Below are positions 19,456 to 27,886 of a stretch of 64,000 nucleotides of DNA, one piece after another. Origin of the DNA: Desulfobacca acetoxidans DSM 11109. GTDB lineage: Bacteria; Desulfobacterota; Desulfobaccia; Desulfobaccales; Desulfobaccaceae. Position 1 is the first letter of the stretch. Each line of letters opens with the position of its first letter. The stretch is taken from contig NC_015388.1 of the NCBI RefSeq assembly GCF_000195295.1, forward strand, positions 1,178,001 through 1,242,000, given 5' to 3'. The position numbers were made by a program, and so were the translations under genes. Under the pieces are notes generated by a model. It ran no database searches. It saw only the letters and a list, made by a program, of their open reading frames with translations, and was not told the DNA's origin.

Positions 19456-21015
19456 TTACCCTTTAAGCGGCGCGCCCCGGCGGAGATCATCTTCCACCGG
19501 GCGGTCATAATAGTCCAGATGTACCAACAGGTCGGTGCGGCCCACCAGTTCAGTAATGCTTCTGAGCCCCAACCGCCGCAGGATTTCCTTCAATTGCCAA
19601 GCCCAGGCATGATACATATTGCTGATGCGGTTTAAACCCCAGTCCACCTGCATGAGCTGAGTCATTTCGGGATCGGTGGTGGCGATGCCGCGGGGGCAGC
19701 CTCGACCTGACTCACAGTTATAACAGCGGGTACATTCCAAGGCCACCATCTCGGCAGTGCCGATGACCACACCATCGGCCCCCAGGGCAATGGCCTTGGC
19801 TACATCAAAGGCCGTCCGCAGTCCCCCGGAGGCTATGAGGGTGATGCGGTCCCGGATGCCTTCATTGCGCAGGAACTGATGCACTTTAGGGATAGCATAC
19901 TCAATAGGCATAGCGATATTCTTCTTGGCGATATCCGGCGCGGCGCCGGTGCCGCCGTAGCTGCCGTCCAGATGAATGATATGAGCCCCGGCGTCGTAGC
20001 TCCCCACGGCCACCATGTCGACGTCAGTGGGAGTGGAAACTTTAACCGAGACCAGGCAGCGGGGATTGACTTCCTTGATCCAATCCACGTGTTTTTTGTG
20101 GTCTTCCACGGAATAGACGCTGTGAAAGGGGAAGGGTGAAAATAGGGCGCTGCCGGTGACCGCCTCCCGCATGCGGGCCACCTCCGGGGTGACTTTATCG
20201 CCCAGCAGGTGTCCGCCCAGCCCCGGTTTGGCGCCTTGGGCATATTTGAATTCCACTATCCGGACTCTTTGAATGGTATCTTCGCGAACACCGAAGAGAC
20301 CGGTAGCCACCTGGGTAATGATATGATCATCGTAAGGCATCAAGGCATCGGGATAGCCGCCTTCGCCCGTACAGGTCATGGTATTCCATTTGACGACGGC
20401 CCGGGCCCGGGCCAGCATGGTGTGTAGGCTGATGGAACCGAAGGACATGCCGCCGCCGTACCAGGGGACCGACAGTTTTACCTGGGGCCGGCCATCGGCG
20501 CGCCGGTTGAGAACGAGTTCGAGCGAGATTTCCTCATGGCTGAGCTTGGAATCCTTGAATTCCCGGGGGAAGATAAACCGCATCTTATCAAAGCCGCCCC
20601 CGGAATCGCCGGTACGGTACTCGATGTCTGTGTAAGGCAGTGTGCCGAATTCCGCCATCCACCAGGTGCTCAACAACAGATCGCTGCTCCAGCGTTTGTC
20701 CCCGAAAGATTGATAATTGGGATTTTGCACCAGGCGCAGGGCCTTCTCCGGACACTGATCGATGCAATAAAATGACTGGGTCTTACATTTGAAACCGAGA
20801 CAGCGATAGCTTAGAGGGCGGCGCAGGTACTCCCCCGCCCAGGTATGCACCCCATAGGGGCAGAGTTCAACACAACGGCCGCACCTGGTGCAGCGCTTTT
20901 CGTCGCGCACCACACGGTATTTGCTCAGAGGATTTTTAAACCGGCAGCCGGTGATGACCGGCTCAATATATTGGGGGCCGTTTTCCGTATCGATTTTTTC
21001 CGCTGACTGCGTCAT
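19456..21015 (-). CDS. Glutamate synthase core with ferredoxin domain
   Basis: 519 aa FMN-dependent glutamate synthase core, archaeal-type: an N-terminal 2[4Fe-4S] ferredoxin region (CTRCGRCVELCP, with the second set spread over CLGFKC and CIDQCP) followed by the TIM-barrel domain. Active-site blocks are intact: GGMSFGSIS, KPGLGGHL, GSYGGTGAAP, and the 3Fe-4S cysteines CTRCYNCESGRGC. It converts 2-oxoglutarate plus glutamine-derived ammonia to glutamate. The electron donor is not an NADPH-binding GltD, which is absent; the fused clusters point to ferredoxin or to the neighbouring MvhD/MetV-like proteins. That last step is inference. Confidence 0.88.
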   Translation of the reverse strand: MTQSAEKIDTENGPQYIEPVITGCRFKNPLSKYRVVRDEKRCTRCGRCVELCPYGVHTWAGEYLRRPLSYRCLGFKCKTQSFYCIDQCPEKALRLVQNPNYQSFGDKRWSSDLLLSTWWMAEFGTLPYTDIEYRTGDSGGGFDKMRFIFPREFKDSKLSHEEISLELVLNRRADGRPQVKLSVPWYGGGMSFGSISLHTMLARARAVVKWNTMTCTGEGGYPDALMPYDDHIITQVATGLFGVREDTIQRVRIVEFKYAQGAKPGLGGHLLGDKVTPEVARMREAVTGSALFSPFPFHSVYSVEDHKKHVDWIKEVNPRCLVSVKVSTPTDVDMVAVGSYDAGAHIIHLDGSYGGTGAAPDIAKKNIAMPIEYAIPKVHQFLRNEGIRDRITLIASGGLRTAFDVAKAIALGADGVVIGTAEMVALECTRCYNCESGRGCPRGIATTDPEMTQLMQVDWGLNRISNMYHAWAWQLKEILRRLGLRSITELVGRTDLLVHLDYYDRPVEDDLRRGAPLKG

Positions 21016-21122
21016 GACTCTCTTTATTTCCTTATATCAGAAGCTTCGCAAGAATTTTCCTGCTCACTGTTTGTCATGCTAACGCTGCAGAGCAGGAAAA
21101 CAAAGCGCCTCCCACCTTTGGG

Positions 21123-22541
21123 CTAGTTGGGATCACGATCCATCACTTCAGATCCCGCCGGTTTGGCGAAAAGGGGCGCAAAGATTTCTTTTTCCAGATC
21201 CTCAAAGAACATGGCCCGTCCCACTTCACCCCGCAGCCGTCTGACCTCTCTCAGCCCCATGGCGCCCAGAACTTCCAATAACTGATTATTCCAGGCGCCC
21301 AGGAGATTGACCACCCGCTGGGTCCCGCGGCGCTCATGGATTTTACCCAAATCCACCGGACAGTCATCCCCTTCCTGACAGTGAGAGCACAAGCGACATT
21401 CGAGGGCGATCAGGAGCGGCAGATCGATAGCCACGGCGTCGGCACCGCAGATGATGGCTTTGGCCACATGTTCGGCCATAGCGATGCCACCGCTGACAAT
21501 CAAGGTAACCGCATCCCTCAGGACGGCCTCCACCAGACGCAGGTGCACCTGGCGGGTTAGATCTTTGAGATGCTTTTCCTGGGCATCATGGTATCCCTGG
21601 GCGTGATTGTCGGCATTGAGGTGGATAATCTCAGCACCGGCGCCGGCCAGGGCCTGGCAGCGATCGGCCCCCTGTCCGGTGGCCGGCAGGATAATAGAGA
21701 TCAGCAGTTCGGGATAGCGGCTTTTGAGACGATCGATTTCGGTGGTAACATTGGGGTGATCCCATAGCTCCACGGCTCGCGCCTCCTGGAGTAAGGGGTC
21801 ATCCGAATTGAGCATTCCCGGGGCGTATTGCGGTATTAGATGCCTAATATAGGGTCTTAACCGGTCGTTCAGGTGCTCCGCCGGGATGACCGCAAAGGTA
21901 TTGAGCGTTTTGGCCGCCATGGCCATGATCAACCGCACCTGACTCTTGCCGACTCCAAGGCTCGGCTCGGTAAGAATAATCGGGAGAGGTATTTCCACCA
22001 ACGGGAAGACCGGCATAGTCATTTCGCCCCGGTCATTGAATGACAGAAACAGGGGTTTGCGGCCCAGGTCGACGGTAGTGCTGATATACTCCCGCCCATG
22101 GATGCCGTCGCGGGTAGGCCGGACAATTTCTGACATGTCGGTCCAGATGGAATCGAAACCGGGACCCTTGAAAGGGCCGCCGTAGCCGGCTCCGGAGACG
22201 GGGATGCGGCCGGTTTCGGCCTGCTGCCAGGTGACGCTGATGATCTCTTTAGTCCAATATGGGTCGCCCAGGAGCTTGTATTCCGGGTTGGCAGCCTTGG
22301 TGACCAATTCGCGAGGACAACCCTGAACGCAGCGGAAGCAATTCTTGCACAGGCTGTCGATGGTATCAGTCATACTGCTGTTGTCAAAGGTGCGATGCCG
22401 AAAGGCCTGATAGGGACAGGTCTCTTTAACGCAGCGGCTACAGCGCAGACAACCTTCACCCCAATCCAACACCGTGCTTTTGCCGATGGGCTTGAAACGG
22501 GGAGGAACGGCTTTGACCGGGATATGATATTTTTCCGCCAT
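21123..22541 (-). CDS. Degenerate glutamate-synthase-like iron-sulfur protein
   Basis: 472 aa paralogue of the core gene downstream. It keeps the N-terminal clusters (CLRCSRCVKETCP and CKNCFRCVQGCP) and the 3Fe-4S-like motif CRLCSHCQEGDDCP, but not the active-site signatures: GGMSFGS is replaced by TEPSLGVGKSQ, KPGLGG by YAPGMLNSDD and the GGTGAAP loop is missing. It is therefore unlikely to make glutamate itself. It may be an electron-transfer or structural partner of the active core. It lies in one run of close genes: 12 bp after the MetV-like gene and 107 bp before the active core. Confidence 0.65.
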   Translation of the reverse strand: MAEKYHIPVKAVPPRFKPIGKSTVLDWGEGCLRCSRCVKETCPYQAFRHRTFDNSSMTDTIDSLCKNCFRCVQGCPRELVTKAANPEYKLLGDPYWTKEIISVTWQQAETGRIPVSGAGYGGPFKGPGFDSIWTDMSEIVRPTRDGIHGREYISTTVDLGRKPLFLSFNDRGEMTMPVFPLVEIPLPIILTEPSLGVGKSQVRLIMAMAAKTLNTFAVIPAEHLNDRLRPYIRHLIPQYAPGMLNSDDPLLQEARAVELWDHPNVTTEIDRLKSRYPELLISIILPATGQGADRCQALAGAGAEIIHLNADNHAQGYHDAQEKHLKDLTRQVHLRLVEAVLRDAVTLIVSGGIAMAEHVAKAIICGADAVAIDLPLLIALECRLCSHCQEGDDCPVDLGKIHERRGTQRVVNLLGAWNNQLLEVLGAMGLREVRRLRGEVGRAMFFEDLEKEIFAPLFAKPAGSEVMDRDPN

Positions 22542-22553
22542 ACGGCCGCCCTC

Positions 22554-23240
22554 CTATAACTTTTGATCAGGCCGCACCACCCGCCGGGGACCGGAACTGT
22601 GGGCGTTGGACCAATCCCGGCTGGGAGCTACCTCAAAAAACCGATCTAATGTGCCTAAGGTTTTCATTCGGTTATAGATCTGCTCCCAGGCGCAGGGGAT
22701 CGGTGGATCGTATTCCCGCACCAGATTGATTTCGCACAGGCCGTTGCGGGCCCCGCCGCAGGGGCCGTTCAACAGCCGCTTGGCACAGCGGGAAATGGGG
22801 CAGATGCCGCCGGTGTAGCCCAAAAGACAGTCGCCGCAGCCCCGGCAATTCTCCAGCCAGACCCCCCGCTCGGCAGTTTCGCCGATAAACTGGGTGTTCA
22901 GGGCGGGAAATACCGGGATATGTTCTAATCTGGCAGCCAGGGCCTGCACCCCGGCGCCGCAGGCGAGTGATAAGACGGCATCGCAGCCTTGAGCCATCTC
23001 AACCACATCCAGCAGAAATTCATGGATGCACTGACGGTCTACACTAGATTCTTTCAGTTCCACCGCCCGGCCGGCCAGCCGGAAACCCATCTTGAGGGCT
23101 GCGGCCAATTCTGCTACCTCCCGCCGCCCGCCGCTGGCGCATTCCGCCACACAGGTATCGCAGCCGGACAACAGGATTGTATGAAAACCAGATAACATCT
23201 CCTGGATTTCGGCCAGAGATTTTCTTGTTCCGACGATCAT
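22554..23240 (-). CDS. MetV-like protein (MTHFR C-terminal family)
   Basis: 228 aa Cys-rich protein of the methylenetetrahydrofolate reductase C-terminal family (MetV). Visible cysteine groups are GCDTCVAECASGG (about 27-39), CRGCGDCLLGYTGGICPISRC (about 131-151) and GPCGGARNGLCE. In acetogens MetV is the iron-sulfur partner of MetF and can link to Hdr/Mvh proteins. There is no metF next to it here; it sits between an MvhD-like gene (11 bp) and glutamate synthase genes (12 bp). I infer an electron-delivery role in this operon rather than folate chemistry. Confidence 0.75.
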   Translation of the reverse strand: MIVGTRKSLAEIQEMLSGFHTILLSGCDTCVAECASGGRREVAELAAALKMGFRLAGRAVELKESSVDRQCIHEFLLDVVEMAQGCDAVLSLACGAGVQALAARLEHIPVFPALNTQFIGETAERGVWLENCRGCGDCLLGYTGGICPISRCAKRLLNGPCGGARNGLCEINLVREYDPPIPCAWEQIYNRMKTLGTLDRFFEVAPSRDWSNAHSSGPRRVVRPDQKL

Positions 23241-23251
23241 GCCAACTCCTT

Positions 23252-23668
23252 CTAGACTTTTGACTGGGGACGGACAGGGCTCGGGCCCAAGGCCTGAGCC
23301 TGCTCGTATATCTCACCGGCCGCCGCCGCCAAGCCGTCCGGATCGCCAGCCGACACTCGGGAAAACCCCAAACGCTCGGACTCGATACCAAGTTCGGTGA
23401 GATAACTCTGGGCGTGAGCCACTCTGAAACCCATACGGGTGCTGCCTTCCACCAAGAGGCAGTGTTCCACCGGGCAACCGATCACCCAGACCATATCGGC
23501 TCCACTGGCCAACAGGCGCAATAATTGAAAGGCTTCAACTTTGCTGCTGCACGGTTCCTGAATAATGCGGCCCCTTAGCCCTCTCTGTTCCAAAGCCTGG
23601 TTTAAGGCTGCGGGATCCGGAACCGCTTGCGTGCAGGCGAGAATCACCAGGTCCGTTATCGGTTTCAT
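23252..23668 (-). CDS. MvhD-like hydrogenase delta / FlpD family protein
   Basis: 138 aa protein of the MvhD/FlpD family, which in methanogens carries a [2Fe-2S] cluster and passes electrons between a hydrogenase or formate dehydrogenase and heterodisulfide reductase. Seen: PCSSKVEAFQLLRLLASGADMVWVIGCPVEHCLLVEGSTRM, which fits the family pattern CSGKV...L.AF..GADGV.V.GC...DCHY..GN. The conserved cysteines are present, though the early Cys motif is shortened to ILACTQA. First of the glutamate synthase run after the glnA gap; the MetV-like gene follows after 11 bp. Confidence 0.72.
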   Translation of the reverse strand: MKPITDLVILACTQAVPDPAALNQALEQRGLRGRIIQEPCSSKVEAFQLLRLLASGADMVWVIGCPVEHCLLVEGSTRMGFRVAHAQSYLTELGIESERLGFSRVSAGDPDGLAAAAGEIYEQAQALGPSPVRPQSKV

Positions 23669-23774
23669 TGATCTTCCTTTTTATCTCTAAACGTGGAACT
23701 TATAACTCCAGACACTTTAATCATAATCATAATAATTCCATTTTCAAAGCCCGGAATAAACTCTGGTCTTGACG

Positions 23775-23809
23775 CTTGGAGGGGCGGGTTTCGAACCCGC
23801 CCCTCCAAG
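23775..23809. terminator. Perfect 16-bp hairpin between glnA and mvhD-like
   Basis: CTTGGAGGGGCGGGTT at 23775-23790, loop TCG, and the exact complement at 23794-23809. It lies in the 177-bp gap between glnA and the next gene on the minus strand. It could terminate part of the glnA transcripts, or protect a processed end, so that glnA is made in excess of the synthase genes. The core recurs at 10209 and 56782. Confidence 0.65.
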
Positions 23810-23845
23810 AACTGCACGAGCTTTCACGCTCAAAAAAGCCCACCC

Positions 23846-25174
23846 CTAAAGAATGGGCAGATAGCGTTCGATCTCATAATTAGTGACATGCATGCGATAG
23901 CGATCCCATTCAATCTTCTTGTTCTCCAGGAATTTATTGAATATGTGGTCTCCCAAGGCATCCCGCACTACTTCGCTCTTCTCGACTTCTTCGATGGCCT
24001 CATATAAACTGCCCGGCAGAGAGCGGATCCCCAGGTCCTGACGCTGAGCTTCGGTCATATGGTAGATGTCGGTCTCGACGGGATCGGCTAAGGGGTAGTT
24101 CTTCTCCACCCCCTTCAACCCGGCGGCGAGCATGACGGCAAAGGCCAGGTAAGGGTTGCAGGCCGGGTCGGGAGCCCGGTATTCAATCCGGGTTGCCGCT
24201 TCTTTGCCGGGTTTGTACATCGGCACCCGCACCAGGGCCGAGCGATTGCGCCGGGCCCAGGCAATATACACCGGGGCCTCATAGCCGGGTACCAACCGCT
24301 TGTAGGAATTTACCCATTGATTGCAGATGGCAGTAATCTCCCGGGCATGCGCCAGAATACCGGCGATGTAGTTTTTGGCCAAGGCCGAGAGATGATACTG
24401 ATCCTTAGGATCATAAAAGGCGTTTTTACTGCCGGTAAAGAGAGATTGATGGGTATGCATGCCGCTGCCGTTGATGCCGAAGATGGGCTTGGGCATAAAG
24501 GTGGCATAAACCCCGTGCTGTCGGGCGATTTCTTTGACCGCCAACCGGTAGGTCATAGTCTTGTCGGCCATTCTCAGGCCTTCGTCGTAGCGCAGGTCGA
24601 TTTCATGCTGGGAATCCGCCACCTCATGGTGGGAGTATTCCACCCGGATGCCCATCTTTTCAAGGGCGAAAATAGTCTCACGGCGGTAGTCATTGCCCCG
24701 GTCCAATGGAGTAGTATCGAAATAACCGGCCTTATCGATGATAATGGGATTTTCGTTATTGGCAAAATAAAAGTATTCCAATTCCGGTCCGGTATAGTAA
24801 GTATAACCCTTCTCAGCGGCCTTGGCCAACATCCGCTTCAAGACATAGCGGGGGTCGCCGGGATAGGGCGAGCCATCCGGTAGCAGGATATCGCAGAACA
24901 TCCGGGCCACCGGTTGGTCATCCGGTCGCCAGGGCAGAATTTGGAAAGTCGCGGGGTCCGGCTTGGCGATCATATCGCTCTCTTCGATACGGGAGAAGCC
25001 TTCGATAGAGGAGCCGTCGAACCCCATTCCCTCGGTCATAGCCTCTTCCAGTTCCGAAGGGCGGATCGCAAAGCTTTTCAAAACCCCCAAAATGTCGGTA
25101 AACCAGATTTGGATAAAACTGATCTGCCGGTCTTTAACCGCTTGAAAGACATCTTCCACTGTCTGGCAATTCAT
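23846..25174 (-). CDS. glnA: Glutamine synthetase type I (short, alpha form)
   Basis: Cytosolic ATP-dependent synthesis of glutamine from glutamate and ammonia. 442 aa, the length of the GSI-alpha class, and without the adenylylation loop seen in longer enterobacterial enzymes. Visible motifs: MGFDGSSIEGFSRIEESD, ELEYFYF, HHEVADSQHEIDL, and NGSGMHTHQSLF with the ATP-binding region. GAGGTGA precedes the ATG by a good distance. A canonical sigma-54 promoter lies about 60 bp upstream. Together with the glutamate synthase genes downstream it forms the GS-GOGAT route for ammonia assimilation. Confidence 0.96.
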   Translation of the reverse strand: MNCQTVEDVFQAVKDRQISFIQIWFTDILGVLKSFAIRPSELEEAMTEGMGFDGSSIEGFSRIEESDMIAKPDPATFQILPWRPDDQPVARMFCDILLPDGSPYPGDPRYVLKRMLAKAAEKGYTYYTGPELEYFYFANNENPIIIDKAGYFDTTPLDRGNDYRRETIFALEKMGIRVEYSHHEVADSQHEIDLRYDEGLRMADKTMTYRLAVKEIARQHGVYATFMPKPIFGINGSGMHTHQSLFTGSKNAFYDPKDQYHLSALAKNYIAGILAHAREITAICNQWVNSYKRLVPGYEAPVYIAWARRNRSALVRVPMYKPGKEAATRIEYRAPDPACNPYLAFAVMLAAGLKGVEKNYPLADPVETDIYHMTEAQRQDLGIRSLPGSLYEAIEEVEKSEVVRDALGDHIFNKFLENKKIEWDRYRMHVTNYEIERYLPIL

Positions 25175-25235
25175 ACTTCACCTCACAGGTTTTTCGTTCA
25201 TGAAAATCAAAGCCAAGCATTTGCAGGCGTAGATA

Positions 25236-25251
25236 AGCAACACCTGTGCCA
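25236..25251 (-). promoter_or_regulatory. Sigma-54 promoter of glnA
   Basis: On the minus strand: TGGCAC, five bases, TTGCT, a full match to the -24/-12 consensus. The predicted transcript start is near 25226, about 50 nt before the glnA ATG. Expression would need an NtrC-type activator and responds to nitrogen state in known systems. Confidence 0.85.
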
Positions 25252-25307
25252 ATCAAAAAATAATATGTATTTATAATTAGTTATATATTATTTAGCGGGC
25301 AGGCGCG

Positions 25308-25321
25308 TTACATTATTGTAA
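25308..25321. promoter_or_regulatory. TTAC-N6-GTAA palindrome, site 1
   Basis: TTACATTATTGTAA, with arms TTACA/TGTAA, about 80-95 bp upstream of the predicted glnA transcript start. This is a typical distance for an enhancer-binding activator of a sigma-54 promoter. The cognate regulator is unknown. Confidence 0.5.
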
Positions 25322-25502
25322 TTGTAATATTTCCCTACATTTCTGCAAGACCCATAGACCAACCTTCCGCCTAGCATAACAGAAAAGAGGCAAACATCCT
25401 ATGGTTTATGAACCCTTAAAGAGCGGAGAGGGGGGATTAGAAGATTCGCCCTAACAGGGGGGGTGAATCTGGTTCGGGGCTTCTGCGATCAATAAAGCAT
25501 TT

Positions 25503-25541
25503 GTAATACCTCGGCTATCTGAGAGAATAGAGCAAGCAATG
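25503..25541 (+). repeat. Dispersed ~39-bp repeat, copy 2
   Basis: Matches the copies at 134 and 25834 with a few changes: GTAATACCTCGGCTATCTG at the start and AGCAAGCAATG at the end. Confidence 0.65.
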
Positions 25542-25674
25542 ATGGGCAGTGCCCATCCGACAGGATGACGGCACCGACAGGTCCATCCGTATGGGCGAAT
25601 CTGGTATTCGCCTCAAACAACTCAAGAGTTACAACCATTTTTATGGTTTCAAGAGATTTTTGCGGCAATGATAA

Positions 25675-25688
25675 TTACATTATTGTAA
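25675..25688. promoter_or_regulatory. TTAC-N6-GTAA palindrome, site 2
   Basis: TTACATTATTGTAA, all 14 bases identical to site 1 (25308-25321) although 354 bp away. Either glnA or carA could be the target. Confidence 0.45.
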
Positions 25689-25706
25689 ATCAAAGGCAAT
25701 AATATA

Positions 25707-25720
25707 TTACTCATTTGTAA
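25707..25720. promoter_or_regulatory. TTAC-N6-GTAA palindrome, site 3
   Basis: TTACTCATTTGTAA, the same arms and spacing as sites 1 and 2 with a different centre. It lies 18 bp from site 2, so the two could form a tandem operator. Confidence 0.4.
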
Positions 25721-25833
25721 TATAACGCCGCTCCCGAAGCAGAAGCGACCGGCGCGAGTCTGCTGGACTCAGGTGGCATCCGACAGATATGCCCCGGTGA
25801 GGCGCGGCAGCATTATGCGGAGCTAACAGAAAA

Positions 25834-25872
25834 GTAATACTTCAGCTATCGGAGAGATAGATCAAGGAATGG
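25834..25872 (+). repeat. Dispersed ~39-bp repeat, copy 3
   Basis: Matches copy 1 at 134 nearly base for base (GTAATACTTCAGCTATCGG, then ATAGATCAAGGAATGG), with a 1-2 nt length difference in the middle. Confidence 0.65.
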
Positions 25873-25991
25873 ATTCAAGGTATCATGTTGGCATACGATG
25901 TGAATATAATTACCGTCGGGACTTGATACCGAAGGTAATTTTGCAAACCGGTTTTTTAGGATATACTTAGGCAAATCAGATTTCGCGCCAA

Positions 25992-27128
25992 ATGGGTTAT
26001 AGTATGAAGGCATTGCTCGCATTGGAAGACGGCCTGGTGCTTTCGGGTCGTTCGTTTACCGGATCGGGGGAGGCGGTCGGAGAAGTGGTCTTTAACACCT
26101 CGATGACCGGCTATCAGGAGATCCTTACCGATCCTTCCTATAAGGGCCAGATCGTTACCATGACCTATCCCATGATCGGCAACTACGGAGTTAATCTGGA
26201 GGATGTCGAGTCCCGGGGGGTGCAGGCGGAAGGTTTTATCATCAAGGAATACTATGCCTATCCCTCAAACTGGCGGGCTCGGGGTACTCTAGCCGACTAC
26301 CTCGAGGCCAGCGGCCGGTTGGGGGTGGAAGGCATCGACACCCGGGCGGTTACCAAACGGCTGCGGGAGGCTGGCGCCATGCGGGGGATAATCTCCACTC
26401 TGGATCTGGACCCGGCCTCACTGGTGCGCCGGGCCCGGGAGCTGCCCAGCATGGAGGGCGCCAATCTGGTGGACTTAGTGACCTGCACCGAACCCTATTG
26501 GTGGGATGAGACTGATGCCGGTCCGTATTCTCCAACCGAAAACCTCCAGGTCTTGTGGCAGCAGCGCGCCGGTAAAAAGGTGGTATTGTATGACTATGGC
26601 GTCAAGTTCAACATCATCCGCAGCCTCAAAGCGCGAGGGCTGGAGGTCCTGGTGGTCCCCGCGGCCACCCCGGCGGCGGCGGTTTTGGCCCTCAACCCCG
26701 ATGGCATTGTCCTTTCCAACGGCCCGGGCGATCCGGCGGCGGTGACCTATGCGGTGGAAAATATTCGCCAGTGCCTGGGCCAGAAGCCGATGTTCGGCAT
26801 CTGTCTGGGGCATCAGCTCATGGGTTTGGCCCTGGGGGGGCGTACCTTTAAACTCAAGTTCGGCCACCGGGGAGGCAACCAGCCGGTGAAGAATCTTCTG
26901 AACGGCAAAGTGGAGATAACCTCCCAGAACCATGGGTTTGCTGTGGATTTGAATTCCATTAATGACCCGGCGGTGGAACTGACCCACGTCAATTTAAACG
27001 ACAACACTCTGGAGGGCCTGCGCCATCCGAAGCTTAAGGCTTTCTCGGTGCAGTACCATCCTGAGGCGAGCCCCGGGCCCCATGATGCGGATTATTTGTT
27101 TGATGAGTTTTTGAATTTAGTCGAATAA
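25992..27128 (+). CDS. carA: Carbamoyl-phosphate synthase small subunit
   Basis: 378 aa glutaminase subunit that feeds ammonia to CarB for arginine and pyrimidine synthesis. The N-terminal CPSase_sm domain is seen at [28 protein letters not shown]. The C-terminal class I amidotransferase has the nucleophile elbow [15 protein letters not shown] and the [10 protein letters not shown] catalytic His-Glu. ATG 26004 is a possible alternative start. carB, normally next to it, begins 3.07 kb downstream after a block of toxin-antitoxin genes; hicA starts only 7 bp after carA. Confidence 0.96.
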   Translation: MGYSMKALLALEDGLVLSGRSFTGSGEAVGEVVFNTSMTGYQEILTDPSYKGQIVTMTYPMIGNYGVNLEDVESRGVQAEGFIIKEYYAYPSNWRARGTLADYLEASGRLGVEGIDTRAVTKRLREAGAMRGIISTLDLDPASLVRRARELPSMEGANLVDLVTCTEPYWWDETDAGPYSPTENLQVLWQQRAGKKVVLYDYGVKFNIIRSLKARGLEVLVVPAATPAAAVLALNPDGIVLSNGPGDPAAVTYAVENIRQCLGQKPMFGICLGHQLMGLALGGRTFKLKFGHRGGNQPVKNLLNGKVEITSQNHGFAVDLNSINDPAVELTHVNLNDNTLEGLRHPKLKAFSVQYHPEASPGPHDADYLFDEFLNLVE

Positions 27129-27135
27129 AAAAAGT

Positions 27136-27393
27136 ATGACCGAAATCAATAAACTTCTTTTTCGAATATTACGGGGAGCATCTGATAACAATATTCCTTT
27201 TGATGGCATTTGTCATTTACTCAGAAAATTAGGGTTTCAAGAGCGTGTACGAGGCAGCCATTACATTTTTACGAAAGAGGGGGCTGTGGAAATTTTAAAC
27301 CTGCAGCCCAAGGAAGGTAACGCTAAAGTATATCAGGTCAAACAGGTCTGCCAAATTATCCTGAAATATCATTTGGGAGACCAAGATGAGTAA
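27136..27393 (+). CDS. hicA: HicA family toxin
   Basis: 85 aa mRNA interferase of the HicA (YcfA-like) family with the double-stranded-RNA-binding-like fold. The catalytic His is in RGSHYIF (about residue 40), and the flanking ICHLLRKLGFQERV and the C-terminal QVKQVCQIILKYHL fit the family. It starts 7 bp after carA and overlaps its antitoxin hicB by 8 bp, in the toxin-first order common for hicAB. Confidence 0.85.
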   Translation: MTEINKLLFRILRGASDNNIPFDGICHLLRKLGFQERVRGSHYIFTKEGAVEILNLQPKEGNAKVYQVKQVCQIILKYHLGDQDE

Positions 27394-27610
27394 ATACCGC
27401 TATGAGGTAATTATTTACTGGAGCGATGAAGATCAGGCCTTCATAGCCGAAGTCCCCGAGCTCGCTGGTTGCGCCGCTGATGGCCAAACCTATCAGGAGG
27501 CGGTGGCCAATATTGAGACGATCATTCAGGATTGGATTGAAACTGCTGTGGAATTAGGCAGGCCAGTTCCGGAGCCTAAGGGCCGCGGCTCATGTATGCT
27601 TGATCAATAA
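27386..27610 (+). CDS. hicB: HicB family antitoxin
   Basis: 74 aa partial RNase H-fold antitoxin: YEVIIYWSDEDQAFIAEVPELAGCAADGQTYQEAVANIETII is the HicB signature. It ends soon after the fold and shows no clear DNA-binding domain, so autoregulation is uncertain. It overlaps the toxin gene by 8 bp. Confidence 0.85.
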   Translation: MSKYRYEVIIYWSDEDQAFIAEVPELAGCAADGQTYQEAVANIETIIQDWIETAVELGRPVPEPKGRGSCMLDQ

Positions 27611-27685
27611 GTCAGAGACAATCCTTGGCCCCAAGGATGGTATTCGGGCTTTAATTGCAGACCCCTTGGTATTGAGGGAAGAATT

Positions 27686-27886
27686 ATGAAATTCAAAGTG
27701 GTATTCGAGCCAAGCGGCGAAGGGGGCTATACGGTATATGTGCCGTCTTTGCCCGGATGCATCTCTGCAGGGGATACCCTGGAAGAGGCCTTGGCCAATA
27801 TCCGGGAGGCAATCTCCTTATATCTTGAAGAGGACGAGCTCTTGCAGGTGCCTGAAAAAGCTTCGGTTATGGAAATCGTTGCATGA
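27686..27886 (+). CDS. Second HicB-like antitoxin, orphan
   Basis: 66 aa protein with the same HicB fold signature (FKVVFEPSGEGGYTVYVPSLPGCISAGDTLEEALANIREAI). Its stop codon overlaps an ATG of a decayed hicA gene (ATGA at 27883), so it was once the first gene of a hicB-hicA pair and is now an antitoxin without a working cognate toxin. It could still counter related HicA proteins. Confidence 0.75.
   Translation: MKFKVVFEPSGEGGYTVYVPSLPGCISAGDTLEEALANIREAISLYLEEDELLQVPEKASVMEIVA

Larger units (their letters stand above)
25175..25991. other. Regulatory intergenic region between glnA and carA
   Basis: An 817-bp gap between divergent glnA and carA with no coding region I can support. It holds the sigma-54 promoter of glnA, three TTAC-N6-GTAA palindromes, two copies of the dispersed 39-bp repeat, and GATTCGCC-type inverted repeats near 25444 and 25594. 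A possible carA promoter is TTTTGC-17-TATACT (25939-25967). Confidence 0.6.

Noticed and set aside
23775-23809. tRNA T-arm-like GGGTTTCGAACCC
   Set aside because: It is the centre of a perfect 16-bp hairpin; no acceptor, D or anticodon arm can be built around it.
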